53,908 nt of DNA from JAXGTD01 sp040775095 (lineage in GTDB: Bacteria > Pseudomonadota > Gammaproteobacteria > Chromatiales > Chromatiaceae): the NCBI GenBank assembly GCA_040775095.1, contig JAXGTD010000011.1:1-53908 (forward strand), in the 5' to 3' direction. Positions 34,339 through 45,127 of the stretch are shown here, piece after piece (position 1 is the stretch's first letter; each line of letters begins with the position of its first letter). Below the pieces are notes generated by a model. It was given only the letters and a program-made list of their open reading frames with translations, was not told the origin of the DNA and did not search any database. Both the position numbers and the translations under genes were made by a program.

Positions 34339-34968
34339 TCAGTCCGGCTCGCCCCGCGCCGGCAGCATGCCCTCGCGCATGACGAAGGCAACGATCTCAT
34401 CCACGCCCTGGCCGATGCGCAGGTTGGTGAACACGAACGGACGCGGTCCACGCATGCGCTCGGCGTCCCGCGCCATGACCTCCAGGGAGGCACCGACGTG
34501 GGGTGCCAGATCGACCTTGTTGATCACGAGCAGGTCCGAGCGGGTGATGCCGGGCCCACCCTTGCGCGGGATCTTCTCGCCCTCGGCCACATCGATGACG
34601 TAGAGGGTGAGGTCGGCCAACTCCGGGCTGAAGGTGGCGGCCAGGTTGTCGCCGCCGCTCTCGATGAAGATCAGGTCGAGGCGCGGGAACTGTTGCTGCA
34701 GGTCGGCCACCGCGGCCAGGTTCATCGATGCGTCCTCGCGGATGGCTGTATGCGGACAACCGCCCGTCTCGACACCGACGATGCGCTCGGCCGACAGCGC
34801 CTCGCTTCGGATCAGAAACTCGGCATCCTCGCGCGTGTAGATGTCGTTGGTGACCACAGCGATCTCGTAGTCGTCGCGCAGGCGCTTGCACAGGACATCG
34901 AGCAGCGCGGTCTTGCCGGAGCCGACGGGGCCACCGACACCGACGCGCAATGGGGAAGAATCGGGCAT
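34339..34968 (-). CDS. ureG: Urease accessory GTPase UreG
   Basis: A 209-residue SIMIBI GTPase that delivers nickel to urease. The P-loop is GGPVGSGKT (12-20), followed by VVTNDIYTREDAEFL and the metal-binding CPH motif (C71-H73). IESGGDNLAATFSPEL and the guanine-specificity NKVDLA are present. The frame is open upstream into ureF, but the ATG at 34966-34968 gives the canonical length. It is the last gene of the urease operon, 65 nt after ureF. Confidence 0.96.
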   Translation of the reverse strand: MPDSSPLRVGVGGPVGSGKTALLDVLCKRLRDDYEIAVVTNDIYTREDAEFLIRSEALSAERIVGVETGGCPHTAIREDASMNLAAVADLQQQFPRLDLIFIESGGDNLAATFSPELADLTLYVIDVAEGEKIPRKGGPGITRSDLLVINKVDLAPHVGASLEVMARDAERMRGPRPFVFTNLRIGQGVDEIVAFVMREGMLPARGEPD

Positions 34969-35033
34969 GCTGGTCTCGCTCGCAGGGTTCGTTGGGGTGG
35001 GCCTAGTTCGCGGGTCTTCGCATCGACGCCCGC

Positions 35034-35780
35034 TCAGGAACGGAAAAGCCGGGTGTATTGGGTCTCGTGGGCGCTGCTGGCAATGGCCAGCGCCGGGCTC
35101 GTGGCACCGATGTCGTCGTCGCGCAGCCCCAGCGCGAGATCCACCGCGGCCGGGATGCCCTGCAGCCGCCGCGCCAGGATACGCTGGCCCTCGCTCTGGC
35201 CCAACGGCACGAGCTTGATCGCCGCCAGCGTCAGGTTCTCCAACCAGCCCCAGGCGTAGCCGAGGAGCGCGGCGCGCGGCGCGATCTGCCAGGCGGCGGC
35301 CGCGAAGGCAAAACCCGCGAGCTGGCTGCGGGTCAGGATGGCCCGCCAGTCCGCCACCGACGCCGCGCCCCACTGTGCCGCGCCAACGGCCGGGTGGGCC
35401 GCGGCCGCGCCCGCATCGGCGAGCACACCGAGCGCCGCGAGCAGGTCCGCCAGCGCACGTCCGCGGCTGCCCTCCTCGGCGCGCAGCTCGGCCGTCTCAC
35501 GCAGCGCCAGCAGCTGATCCGTCCATGCCGCCATCGCGGCCAGATCCCATGCCCCGGCCGCCGCGTGCAGGCGCACGAGGATGGGCAGATCGGCGTAGGC
35601 CATGGCCTGTCGGAGCTGGTCTTCGAGCCAGTCGTCGACGTCGGCAGCGTTGCCGAGCCAGCCCGCCTCGACCGCCCATTCGATGCCCTGCGAGTAGGCA
35701 AAGGCGCCCACCGGCAGCGACGGGCTGACCAGGTGCAACAGGCGCAGCAGCGGCAGCGCCGCGCTAGTGTCCGTGTCCAT
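35034..35780 (-). CDS. ureF: Urease accessory protein UreF
   Basis: A 248-residue, all-helical, alanine-rich protein that joins UreD and UreG in the nickel-loading complex. Signatures: LLHLVSPSLPVGAFAYSQGIEWAVE split around SPSLPVG, then WLEDQL, SRGRALADLLAALG and the C-terminal YTRLFRS. It overlaps the end of ureE by 17 nt, so translation is probably coupled. Confidence 0.94.
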   Translation of the reverse strand: MDTDTSAALPLLRLLHLVSPSLPVGAFAYSQGIEWAVEAGWLGNAADVDDWLEDQLRQAMAYADLPILVRLHAAAGAWDLAAMAAWTDQLLALRETAELRAEEGSRGRALADLLAALGVLADAGAAAAHPAVGAAQWGAASVADWRAILTRSQLAGFAFAAAAWQIAPRAALLGYAWGWLENLTLAAIKLVPLGQSEGQRILARRLQGIPAAVDLALGLRDDDIGATSPALAIASSAHETQYTRLFRS

Positions 35781-36225
35781 GGCCGCCGTGCCCGCCGGCG
35801 ACCTGTCCGCCGTAGGCGCCGGGCTCCGGCTCGAACGGCGCGTCCGCGACCGTCACGACGAGGCCCAGGCCAGCGACCATGGCGTCGAGTACATGGTCGT
35901 GCAGCCAGGACAGGCGCCCGGGCTCGATCTGCAACGCAACGTGGCGGTTTCCAAGGTGATAACAGGCGCGCGCCAGCAGCAGCGGGTCGGCGCTCACCGC
36001 ACGCGAGATGCGCTCGGGCGCCGCGCGCACCCGCACCAGCAGTCCATCGTCCCCGCCGAGCAGGTCACCGTGCTTCAGGGTCTCGCCACGTTCGAGGAAG
36101 ATGCCGACCTCGCGGCCGTCGTCGAGAACCGCCCGCAGGCGGCTTCGTGCGCGCTGGTCGAGGGTCAGCGAGACCGTGGCGGCGGCGAGGCGCTGGTCGT
36201 TGGTCGTGCGTGTCAACTGCAGCAT
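35764..36225 (-). CDS. ureE: Urease accessory nickel-binding protein UreE
   Basis: A 153-residue nickel metallochaperone. It has the N-terminal peptide-binding region (SLTLDQRARSRLRAVL, VGIFLERGETLKHGDLL). The metal-binding domain includes ARACYHLGNRHVALQIE and the conserved LxxxHDHVLDAMV. A C-terminal histidine tail (GGHGGHGHGH) will bind several nickel ions. The tail is encoded in the overlap with ureF. Upstream, hepT ends only 12 nt away; normally ureC would be the neighbour. Confidence 0.95.
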   Translation of the reverse strand: MLQLTRTTNDQRLAAATVSLTLDQRARSRLRAVLDDGREVGIFLERGETLKHGDLLGGDDGLLVRVRAAPERISRAVSADPLLLARACYHLGNRHVALQIEPGRLSWLHDHVLDAMVAGLGLVVTVADAPFEPEPGAYGGQVAGGHGGHGHGH

Positions 36226-36237
36226 GGGAACGAAGGA

Positions 36238-36657
36238 TCAGGCGCCGCGTGGTAGGCGCTGGCGGATGGCAGCGACGAAGCTCAACAGGTCATCCAGACG
36301 ATTTTCGGCGACATCGCGTACGACATCCGGATCGACGGACTGATATCCGTGTACCAAGATGTTCCGGAACCCGACCATCGCGCTTAGCGTCGGCAACAAC
36401 GTCTGCGGCAGCCAACCATAGCGCCCGAGCAGCTCGAACAGCTGGCGGTCGTTTTCAGGCTCGCCGAGCCGATCATCGGACACGATGTGCGAGGCCACAT
36501 CGAGTGCCGCCTGGATGGCGAGCTGCAGCGTGTGCGAGACGAAGCGCTCTTCGCGGACGTCCCGAGCAATCAGCTCAGGGCGCGCGAGACTGCGCAGCTC
36601 TGCGACACAGGTCTCGATGAAAACGAGCCGCTTTGCCAGCAGGTCCGGATCGGTCAT
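36238..36657 (-). CDS. hepT: HepT-like HEPN ribonuclease toxin (type VII toxin-antitoxin, DUF86)
   Basis: A 139-residue helical HEPN-domain protein. The catalytic motif RNILVHGY fits R-X4-H-X-Y: R98, H103 and Y105. The tyrosine is the residue that MntA modifies with AMP in the characterised Shewanella system. Upstream helices QLAIQAALDVASHIV match the DUF86 pattern. HepT is an RNase toxin (tRNA cleavage is reported) silenced by MntA. Its start overlaps the mntA stop by 4 nt and its stop lies 12 nt before ureE, so it lies within the urease transcript. Confidence 0.9.
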   Translation of the reverse strand: MTDPDLLAKRLVFIETCVAELRSLARPELIARDVREERFVSHTLQLAIQAALDVASHIVSDDRLGEPENDRQLFELLGRYGWLPQTLLPTLSAMVGFRNILVHGYQSVDPDVVRDVAENRLDDLLSFVAAIRQRLPRGA

Positions 36658-37109
36658 GGCGAAAGTCCCTCGCGCGGGCGTCGGTAGCGACGCAGAGAGG
36701 GCAAAAGATCAAAGTACGCGTTGCGAGACTGGACCTCGAAACGGATGCGCGCGGACGGGTCGCGGTCGAGCAAGAGCTGGCCATCGCGCAGGATGCGATG
36801 GACGAGATCCACGGGGGCGCGATTGAGCACCACGAGATCGACCGGCCGACCGGCAGCCGCGGTGAGCCGGTCGGCCAGATCCCGGTGCAATCCGGCCAGC
36901 GTGCGCGGGGGGTCCGGGGCAAAGAGCACCGCGACATCAATGTCGCTCGCGGCGCCCGCCTCACCGCGCGCGGCACTCCCAAACAGGTAGGCACAGCGCA
37001 GGTCTGCCCCGGCGGCGGCGAGGACAGTCCGCAATTGGTCCATCAAAGATGGGGCAGCTGCCACGGCGTCGCGCCCTGCCGCCCCACCTCCGCGCGCGGT
37101 CCGGCCCAT
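36654..37109 (-). CDS. mntA: MntA-like nucleotidyltransferase antitoxin
   Basis: Up to 151 residues. The minimal nucleotidyltransferase core has GSAARGEAGAASDIDV, fitting GS-X10-DxD (residues 44-58), and a third acidic residue in RPVDLVVL. In type VII systems MntA adds AMP to the HepT tyrosine and neutralises it. Two starts are possible: ATG 37107-37109, which overlaps the ureC stop (TGATG) but adds a glycine-rich 22-residue lead, or ATG 37041-37043 (MDQLRTVL), which resembles the family start. Either way it follows ureC directly and overlaps hepT. Confidence 0.88.
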   Translation of the reverse strand: MGRTARGGGAAGRDAVAAAPSLMDQLRTVLAAAGADLRCAYLFGSAARGEAGAASDIDVAVLFAPDPPRTLAGLHRDLADRLTAAAGRPVDLVVLNRAPVDLVHRILRDGQLLLDRDPSARIRFEVQSRNAYFDLLPSLRRYRRPREGLSP

Positions 37110-38833
37110 CAGAACAGAAAGTAACGTTGCGCCATTGGCAACACGCTGGCCGGCTCGCAGGTCAGCAGCTCGCCGTCGGCGCGCACCTGATAGGTCTGCG
37201 GGTCGACCTCGATGGTCGGTTGCCAGAAGTTGTGGATCATATCCACCTTGCGCACCTGGCGAACGTCGTGAACGGTGCCGATCAGGCGCTTGAGGTCGAG
37301 GCGCTGCGGCTCCCCGGCCTGCCAGGCCCAGTTGGACATGAAGGTCATGCAGGTGGAGCCGATAGCACGGCCAAGGGCGCCGAACATGAGGCGGTAGTGC
37401 ACTGGCTGCGGGGTCGGGATGGATGCGTTCGGATCACCCATCGGGGCCGCGGCGATCATGCCCCCTTTGATGATCAGGCTCGGTTTGGTCCCGAAAAAGG
37501 CCGGCTTCCACAACACCAGATCGGCCAGCTTGCCGACCTCGATCGAGCCGACCTCATGGGCGATGCCGTGGGTGATGGCCGGATTGATCGTGTACTTGGC
37601 GATATAGCGCTTGGCCCGGTAATTGTCGTTGTCGCGACGATCGACCTCCCCCGCCCAGGCCGGCGCGGACAGGTGCCCACGCTGCACCTTCATCTTGTGT
37701 GCCGTCTGCCAGGTGCGCGTGATGACCTCGCCGGCACGCCCCATGGCCTGGGAGTCGGACGCGATCATGCTGAAGGCACCCAGATCATGCAGGATGTCCT
37801 CCGCGGCGATGGTCTCGCGGCGGATGCGCGACTCGGCGAAGGCGACATCCTCGGGGATCGACGGCGACAGATGATGGCAGACCATCAACATGTCCAGATG
37901 CTCGTCGACGGTATTGACCGTGTAGGGCCGGGTCGGGTTGGTCGAGGACGGAAGCACGTTGCTCAGCCCCGCCGCCTTGATGATATCCGGCGCATGGCCA
38001 CCACCGGCGCCCTCGGTATGGTAGGTATGGATGCAGCGGCCCTTGAACGCGGCCAGCGTGTCCTCGACGAACCCCGACTCATTGAGGGTGTCCGTATGGA
38101 TCGCGACCTGCACATCCATCTTCTCGGCGATACCCAGGGCGCAGTCGATACCCGCCGGGGTGGTGCCCCAGTCCTCGTGCAGCTTCAGCCCCATGGCGCC
38201 CGCGCGCACCTGCTCCTCGAGGGCGTTGGGCAGGCTGCCATTGCCCTTGCCGAGGAATCCCAGGTTCATCGGCAGCCCCTCGGCGGCCTGCAGCATGCGG
38301 CGGATGTTCCAGGGGCCCGGCGTGCAGGTGGTCGCGTTGGTCCCGGTGGCCGGGCCGGTGCCGCCGCCGAGCATCGTCGTGATGCCGGACATCAGCGCAT
38401 CGTCGATCTGCTGCGGGCAGATGAAGTGGACGTGGGCGTCGATGCCGCCCGCGGTCAGAATCTGCCCCTCCCCGGAGACCGCCTCGGTGCCGGGACCGAT
38501 CAGGATGTCGACCCCATTCTGGGTGTCGGGGTTGCCGGCCTTGCCGATTGCCGCGATGCGCCCGTCCTTGATCCCGACGTCGGCCTTCACGACCCCCCAG
38601 AAGTCCAGGATGAGGGCGTTGGTGATGACCAGGTCCACGACCTCGTCGGACTGGCGCTGGCACTGGCCCATGCCGTCGCGGATGACCTTGCCGCCGCCAA
38701 ACTTGACCTCGTCACCGTAGTGGGTCAGATCCTCCTCCACCTCCAGCACCAGCTCGGAGTCGCCAAGCCGCACCTTGTCCCCGGTGGTCGGCCCGTACAT
38801 CGATGCATAGGCCTGCCGGCTGATCCGGCTCAT
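37109..38833 (-). CDS. ureC: Urease alpha subunit
   Basis: A 574-residue nickel metallohydrolase subunit that hydrolyses urea to ammonia and carbamate. Active-site residues are all present: HVH 134-136, the carbamylated lysine K217 and H219 (GLKLHED), H246, H272, the flap cysteine and histidine C319/H320 (MVCHHLSPSIPEDV) and D360 (MIASDSQAMGR). Numbering matches the Klebsiella enzyme, so the protein is full length with no indels before D360. The start overlaps the ureB stop by 4 nt. The mntA-hepT pair follows instead of ureE. Confidence 0.98.
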   Translation of the reverse strand: MSRISRQAYASMYGPTTGDKVRLGDSELVLEVEEDLTHYGDEVKFGGGKVIRDGMGQCQRQSDEVVDLVITNALILDFWGVVKADVGIKDGRIAAIGKAGNPDTQNGVDILIGPGTEAVSGEGQILTAGGIDAHVHFICPQQIDDALMSGITTMLGGGTGPATGTNATTCTPGPWNIRRMLQAAEGLPMNLGFLGKGNGSLPNALEEQVRAGAMGLKLHEDWGTTPAGIDCALGIAEKMDVQVAIHTDTLNESGFVEDTLAAFKGRCIHTYHTEGAGGGHAPDIIKAAGLSNVLPSSTNPTRPYTVNTVDEHLDMLMVCHHLSPSIPEDVAFAESRIRRETIAAEDILHDLGAFSMIASDSQAMGRAGEVITRTWQTAHKMKVQRGHLSAPAWAGEVDRRDNDNYRAKRYIAKYTINPAITHGIAHEVGSIEVGKLADLVLWKPAFFGTKPSLIIKGGMIAAAPMGDPNASIPTPQPVHYRLMFGALGRAIGSTCMTFMSNWAWQAGEPQRLDLKRLIGTVHDVRQVRKVDMIHNFWQPTIEVDPQTYQVRADGELLTCEPASVLPMAQRYFLF

Positions 38834-39171
38834 GGATTGTCACCCGACGTGCCGGGGGCGGGCAGGTCCAGCGGCCCCATGATGCGGCCGTTGAAGCCGT
38901 AGACCTCGCGTGTGCCGCCATAGGGCACCAGGTGGACGGTGCGCGACTGCCCGGGCTCGAAGCGGACCGCGGTGCCGGCGGGGATATCCAGCCGATGTCC
39001 GCGGGTGGGCTCGCGCTCGAAGCGCAAAGCCGCGTTGGTCTCGTAGAAGTGGTAGTGCGAGCCGACCTGAATCGGCCGGTCGCCGGTGTTGGCGACCTCG
39101 ATCGTCAGCACGGGGCGACCGGCGTTGAGCTCGATGTCGCCGGGAGCGGTGATGATTTCGCCTGGGATCAT
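38830..39171 (-). CDS. ureB: Urease beta subunit
   Basis: A 113-residue structural subunit. It starts MIPGEIITAPGDIELNAGR, then VANTGDRPIQVGSHYHFYE, the conserved ALRFER, GHRLDIPAGTAVRFEPG and a C-terminal YGFNGRIMG. The frame is open 16 codons upstream, but the ATG at 39169-39171 is the family start. It overlaps ureC by 4 nt and follows ureA by 85 nt. Confidence 0.96.
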   Translation of the reverse strand: MIPGEIITAPGDIELNAGRPVLTIEVANTGDRPIQVGSHYHFYETNAALRFEREPTRGHRLDIPAGTAVRFEPGQSRTVHLVPYGGTREVYGFNGRIMGPLDLPAPGTSGDNP

Positions 39172-39256
39172 GGGTGGGCTCCTCGGTTCTCGTGTCTCGG
39201 AATTGGGGGCGCCTGCCATCGACGGGCGGACCCGAACACGGCCTCGCGCCGACAGA

Positions 39257-39559
39257 TCAAACGATGGGATCGTGGATGGTGACCAGCTTGGTGCCGTCGG
39301 GAAAGGTCGCCTCGACCTGGATCTCGTCGATCATCTCGGCAATCCCGTCCATGACGTCATCGCGCGTCAGGATGCCGCGTCCATGGTCCATCAGCTCGGC
39401 CACGCTGCGCCCATCGCGTGCGCCCTCGAGGATGGCGCAACTGATATAGGCGACCGCCTCGGGGTAGTTCAGCTTCAAACCCCTGGCCCTGCGCCGCTCG
39501 GCCAGCAGACCCGCGGTAAACAGCAGGAGTTTGTCTTTCTCTCTGGGGGTGAGCTCCAT
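39257..39559 (-). CDS. ureA: Urease gamma subunit
   Basis: A 100-residue structural subunit: MELTPREKDKLLLFTAGLLA start, LNYPEAVAYISCAILEGARD, LMDHGRGILTRDDVM and EIQVEATFPDGTKLV. The start at 39557-39559 has a GAGGAA ribosome site. The frame is open for another 146 codons upstream, but that part is unlike urease and arginine-rich; I exclude it. Confidence 0.97.
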   Translation of the reverse strand: MELTPREKDKLLLFTAGLLAERRRARGLKLNYPEAVAYISCAILEGARDGRSVAELMDHGRGILTRDDVMDGIAEMIDEIQVEATFPDGTKLVTIHDPIV

Positions 39560-39930
39560 GATCGGTTCCTCATCGAGCGTCTGGTTGACGGGATCGTCTT
39601 GGATGCGGCCACGGCGCCCGCCTGTGGAGCCGTTGCGCTCGGGCTTGCAAGCGAGGCCAATCGGGGATCGAGCGAGCGCGCTCGCGCGCAGTTTACGCCA
39701 GGGCGCGGCGCGGATACAGGGGCGCCGAGCGCAATTGCGCCCACGGCAAACCGCTTGCCCCACGGCCGCGGCAGTCCCCCGGGGCGCCACCCCGATGCCC
39801 GCGCAAAGAACGAGGAAACGCTGATCCAAGGCGTTCCCCACCCAGGCCATCGGCGGCCCGACATTCTCCAGCGTCGCAAGCGCCTGAGAATGGAGCACCT
39901 GGTGGGGCGCGACTCGCCAGATGCGGGCGC
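39560..39930 (-). other. Gap between ureD and ureA, no gene recognised
   Basis: 371 bp within the urease operon, where ureD and ureA are normally adjacent. All minus-strand frames are long but arginine-rich and match no family I know. It may be a decayed gene or may hold a second promoter for ureABC. Confidence 0.4.
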
Positions 39931-40794
39931 TCAGGTCGCCCAGATGCGCGGTGCGACGGCATCGCGGCCGAGCAGCCGCGGTCTCAGGCCGGTCCACAGG
40001 CGCCGAAACGCCGTGGTGACCGGCTCAACCCGCGTCGCCAGCGCCCGTGCGACAAGCAGATCGTCGATCAGCGTCATTGCGCACGGAAAACCAGGATCGT
40101 CCGCCAGGACGCCGCGCGCGGCCTCCAGATCCGCCCGGACGGCACCGCTGGCCACCAGGGTCGCGCTGATCGGGAATCCGCGCAGGCTGGTGGGGCCGTC
40201 GGTGCCCTTGCCGTCGGCGATTCGCAGGCGCTCCGAGAGCAGCGGCCGGCCATCGCGCTCGATGACCAGTCGCTGGTCGAGGGTGCCGGTCGTGAAACAC
40301 TCACCGATCACCGGCCGCCCCAGGCTGAGGACCTCCCAGCCGATGAAGCGTGCGTTGCCCTCGAGCACCACGCGCGTGCGCTGACCCAGGCGCGCGCCGG
40401 GAAACAGGATGCCCTCCTGCGGCACCCATTCCAACACGCCACCCGCGGCGACCCGCAAGCGCTGGACCTGTTCGGCCAGGGCACCCGCGCTGCGGTAGTA
40501 CTTGGCGGCGCCCGGCGTCGTCAGCAGCGCATGTGCCCCCGCGGCCACGTTGAGATCGATCTCCAGACGGTCACCACCCACCACGCCGCCAGGCGGATGC
40601 AACGCGTAGACGTGGCAGGGCCCGCCCTCCGGATAGAATGCGCGCTGAACCGTCAACGGCCCCTGTCGCTGGCTGGTAGCCAGGACCGTGCGCGCCGCAC
40701 GCGGCGCGAAACCAAGCACGAGCCGCGCGCGCCAGCCGGTTTCCGCGGCCGGCACGCCCGGATCAGTCGCCAAGCCGACGCCCCCGCGGTCCAA
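39931..40794 (-). CDS. ureD: Urease accessory protein UreD
   Basis: A 287-residue scaffold of the urease activation complex. Signatures: GWRARLVLGFAPRAARTVL, RQGPLTVQRAFYPEGGPCHV, LHPPGGVVGGDRLEIDL, LLTTPGAAKYYRS, WVPQEGILFPGARL and GWEVLSLGRP. The likely start is a TTG at 40792-40794, since no ATG lies near the expected start. It is the first gene of the urease operon and diverges from the DsrC-like gene. Confidence 0.94.
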   Translation of the reverse strand: MDRGGVGLATDPGVPAAETGWRARLVLGFAPRAARTVLATSQRQGPLTVQRAFYPEGGPCHVYALHPPGGVVGGDRLEIDLNVAAGAHALLTTPGAAKYYRSAGALAEQVQRLRVAAGGVLEWVPQEGILFPGARLGQRTRVVLEGNARFIGWEVLSLGRPVIGECFTTGTLDQRLVIERDGRPLLSERLRIADGKGTDGPTSLRGFPISATLVASGAVRADLEAARGVLADDPGFPCAMTLIDDLLVARALATRVEPVTTAFRRLWTGLRPRLLGRDAVAPRIWAT

Positions 40795-40911
40795 TCGAGG
40801 CGACGCGGCCTAATCCATACTCGCGCAGTGGTAGATTCGGGGTACGGCGGGCCCAACGTGGAGGATTGGAATTCACTCACTCCCTCTCTGGAAAAAATAC
40901 GAGGTCTTCAG

Positions 40912-41208
40912 ATGTCTGTCAGTGTACCGCTCGATGGCGAAGGTTTTTTGGTCAACCGCGACGACTGGACCGAGGAGTTGGCCGCCGAGTTGGCCAAAAG
41001 CGACGACTTCGACATGAACGACCAGGTCATGGGCTTCATCCGTGAGGCCCGCGCGATGTACGACAACGACGGCGTGGTACCGCCGATCCGTACCTTCGCA
41101 AAAAAACAGGGTGTCTCCACCAAGGACCTTTACAATATCTTCAAGAAGGGTCCGATGAAGCTGATCTGCAAATGGGGCGGGCTGCCCAAGCCAACCGGCT
41201 GCGTCTGA
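40912..41208 (+). CDS. DsrC/TusE family sulfur carrier with paired C-terminal cysteines
   Basis: A 98-residue protein. The C-terminal arm CKWGGLPKPTGCV carries both redox cysteines, C86 and C97, spaced by ten residues as in DsrC; TusE keeps only the penultimate one. The seven- to eight-residue insertion that marks canonical dissimilatory DsrC (before the YLYELFP-like segment) is absent: KKQGVSTKDLYNIFKKGP runs straight through. It is therefore intermediate between DsrC and TusE. It would carry sulfur as persulfide or trisulfide in the cytoplasm. A GAGG ribosome site lies 7 nt before the ATG. It stands alone: no dsr or tus genes are nearby. Confidence 0.9.
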   Translation: MSVSVPLDGEGFLVNRDDWTEELAAELAKSDDFDMNDQVMGFIREARAMYDNDGVVPPIRTFAKKQGVSTKDLYNIFKKGPMKLICKWGGLPKPTGCV

Positions 41209-41270
41209 ACCCGGGCATCGGACGTCGATCCCGCGTCAGGCTCGGGTAGCGGGCCGCGCGCGGGCAATAT

Positions 41271-41290
41271 CGCGATCAACCATGATCGCG
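41271..41290. repeat. 8-bp inverted repeat between the DsrC-like and histidine kinase genes
   Basis: CGCGATCA (41271-41278) and TGATCGCG (41283-41290) flank ACCA. There is no U-tract. It could be an operator for the kinase gene or the end of the DsrC-like transcript. Confidence 0.55.
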
Positions 41291-41388
41291 GTCAGTGATT
41301 CGGCGACCCAGGCTGTACACGAGCAACGACCTGACGCGCGGGCTGGGTTAAAGTAGGGCTGTCGCCAACCGACCAGCCGGACACCGGC

Positions 41389-44127
<2,739 letters not shown>

Positions 44128-44128
44128 C

Positions 44129-44992
44129 TCAGCCCGGCGACAGGGCCAAACGACCCCGAGGGGCCTGCTCCGGCGCGATGACCTGACCCTCGGACCCGTA
44201 ACAGAGCCCGCCCTTCAACGCGATCAGATCTCCCTCGCCGAGCGGCTGCCAAAGCTCTTCCGTCAAGGGGATACTCGCGATCAACGCCACATCCTGACGC
44301 ACCGAGGCCAGGCTCACGCCCGCGTCACACAGCTCGGGCGCGGACTGCCAGCAGCAGCGCTGCAGCAGATACATGCCCGGCGGGCGGATTCCACCGTCGA
44401 GCTGTGTGCGACGGTCGGCGTAGGCGAACAACGCGTCGGCATCGGCATAGATGAAATTCGCCGGCCCAAGCGCGCGCAGCTCGCGCCCATAGTCCGCGAT
44501 CACGGCCAGGCGCCTGGACAGCGGCGGCGGGGCATTGTCGGCCTCCTCCCACAACGGGGCCAGACGCTCGAGCAGCTCGCAGAAGGCCACCTCGGAATCG
44601 GAGTCGCCGATGGGATGAAACCGCGACAAACCATGCGCCGTGCGCTCGAGCAGCGACGGAAAATCACCATTGTGCGCAAACACATGGCGGCGCCCGGCCA
44701 ATTCGCGCGCGAATGGTTGGGTGTTGCGCAAGGCCCTAGCCCCGAAGGTCGCCAGCCGGATGTGCGAGATCGCCATACAGGTGCGCGCCCCCTGCCGCTC
44801 CATGAACTGCATGAGCGGACTCTCGCTGGCCGGACGCGGCTCACGCAGGACCAGGCAGTCCGGACCCTCGTAGAAGGCCAGCCCCCAACCGTCCTTGTGC
44901 GGCCCCTCCGCCCCGCCGCGTCGCGCCAACCGTTCCAGCGAGAAGCTGATCGTGGCTGGCACCCGGCTGGACATCGCAAACAGCTCGCACAT
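44129..44992 (-). CDS. Class II glutamine amidotransferase
   Basis: A 287-residue Ntn-type glutaminase domain protein. After Met removal the nucleophile is Cys2 (MCELFAMSS). Other signatures are KDGWGLAFYEG, ISHIRLATFG and FAHNGDF, matching the YafJ group. Such proteins release ammonia from glutamine, often without a known synthase partner. The frame is open upstream to 45121 but Cys must be residue 2, so the ATG at 44990-44992 is right. The stop is 1 nt from the kinase stop; the genes converge. Confidence 0.93.
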   Translation of the reverse strand: MCELFAMSSRVPATISFSLERLARRGGAEGPHKDGWGLAFYEGPDCLVLREPRPASESPLMQFMERQGARTCMAISHIRLATFGARALRNTQPFARELAGRRHVFAHNGDFPSLLERTAHGLSRFHPIGDSDSEVAFCELLERLAPLWEEADNAPPPLSRRLAVIADYGRELRALGPANFIYADADALFAYADRRTQLDGGIRPPGMYLLQRCCWQSAPELCDAGVSLASVRQDVALIASIPLTEELWQPLGEGDLIALKGGLCYGSEGQVIAPEQAPRGRLALSPG

Positions 44993-45127
44993 GACTAAAG
45001 GGCTCGGATCTGGCGCGGAATTTCGATTCTCGTCCATCCTCGCCCGGGTGACAAATCCGCCGGCTGACAGCGGTTCGTTTTTGCGACCATAATCCACTCC
45101 TCGACCCCGTTGCCGGAGCAACCTCCC

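Noticed and set aside
34969..35373. Long N-terminal extension of ureG
   Set aside because: It overlaps ureF antiframe and precedes the canonical UreG start with its P-loop at residue 12.
37049..38902. 617-codon open frame on the plus strand
   Set aside because: Antisense to ureC, whose active-site residues are all in place; GC-rich codon bias leaves long opposite-strand frames open.
39560..39997. 146-codon N-terminal extension of ureA
   Set aside because: UreA always starts at MELTPREK; the extension overlaps ureD, is arginine-rich and lacks any recognisable domain.
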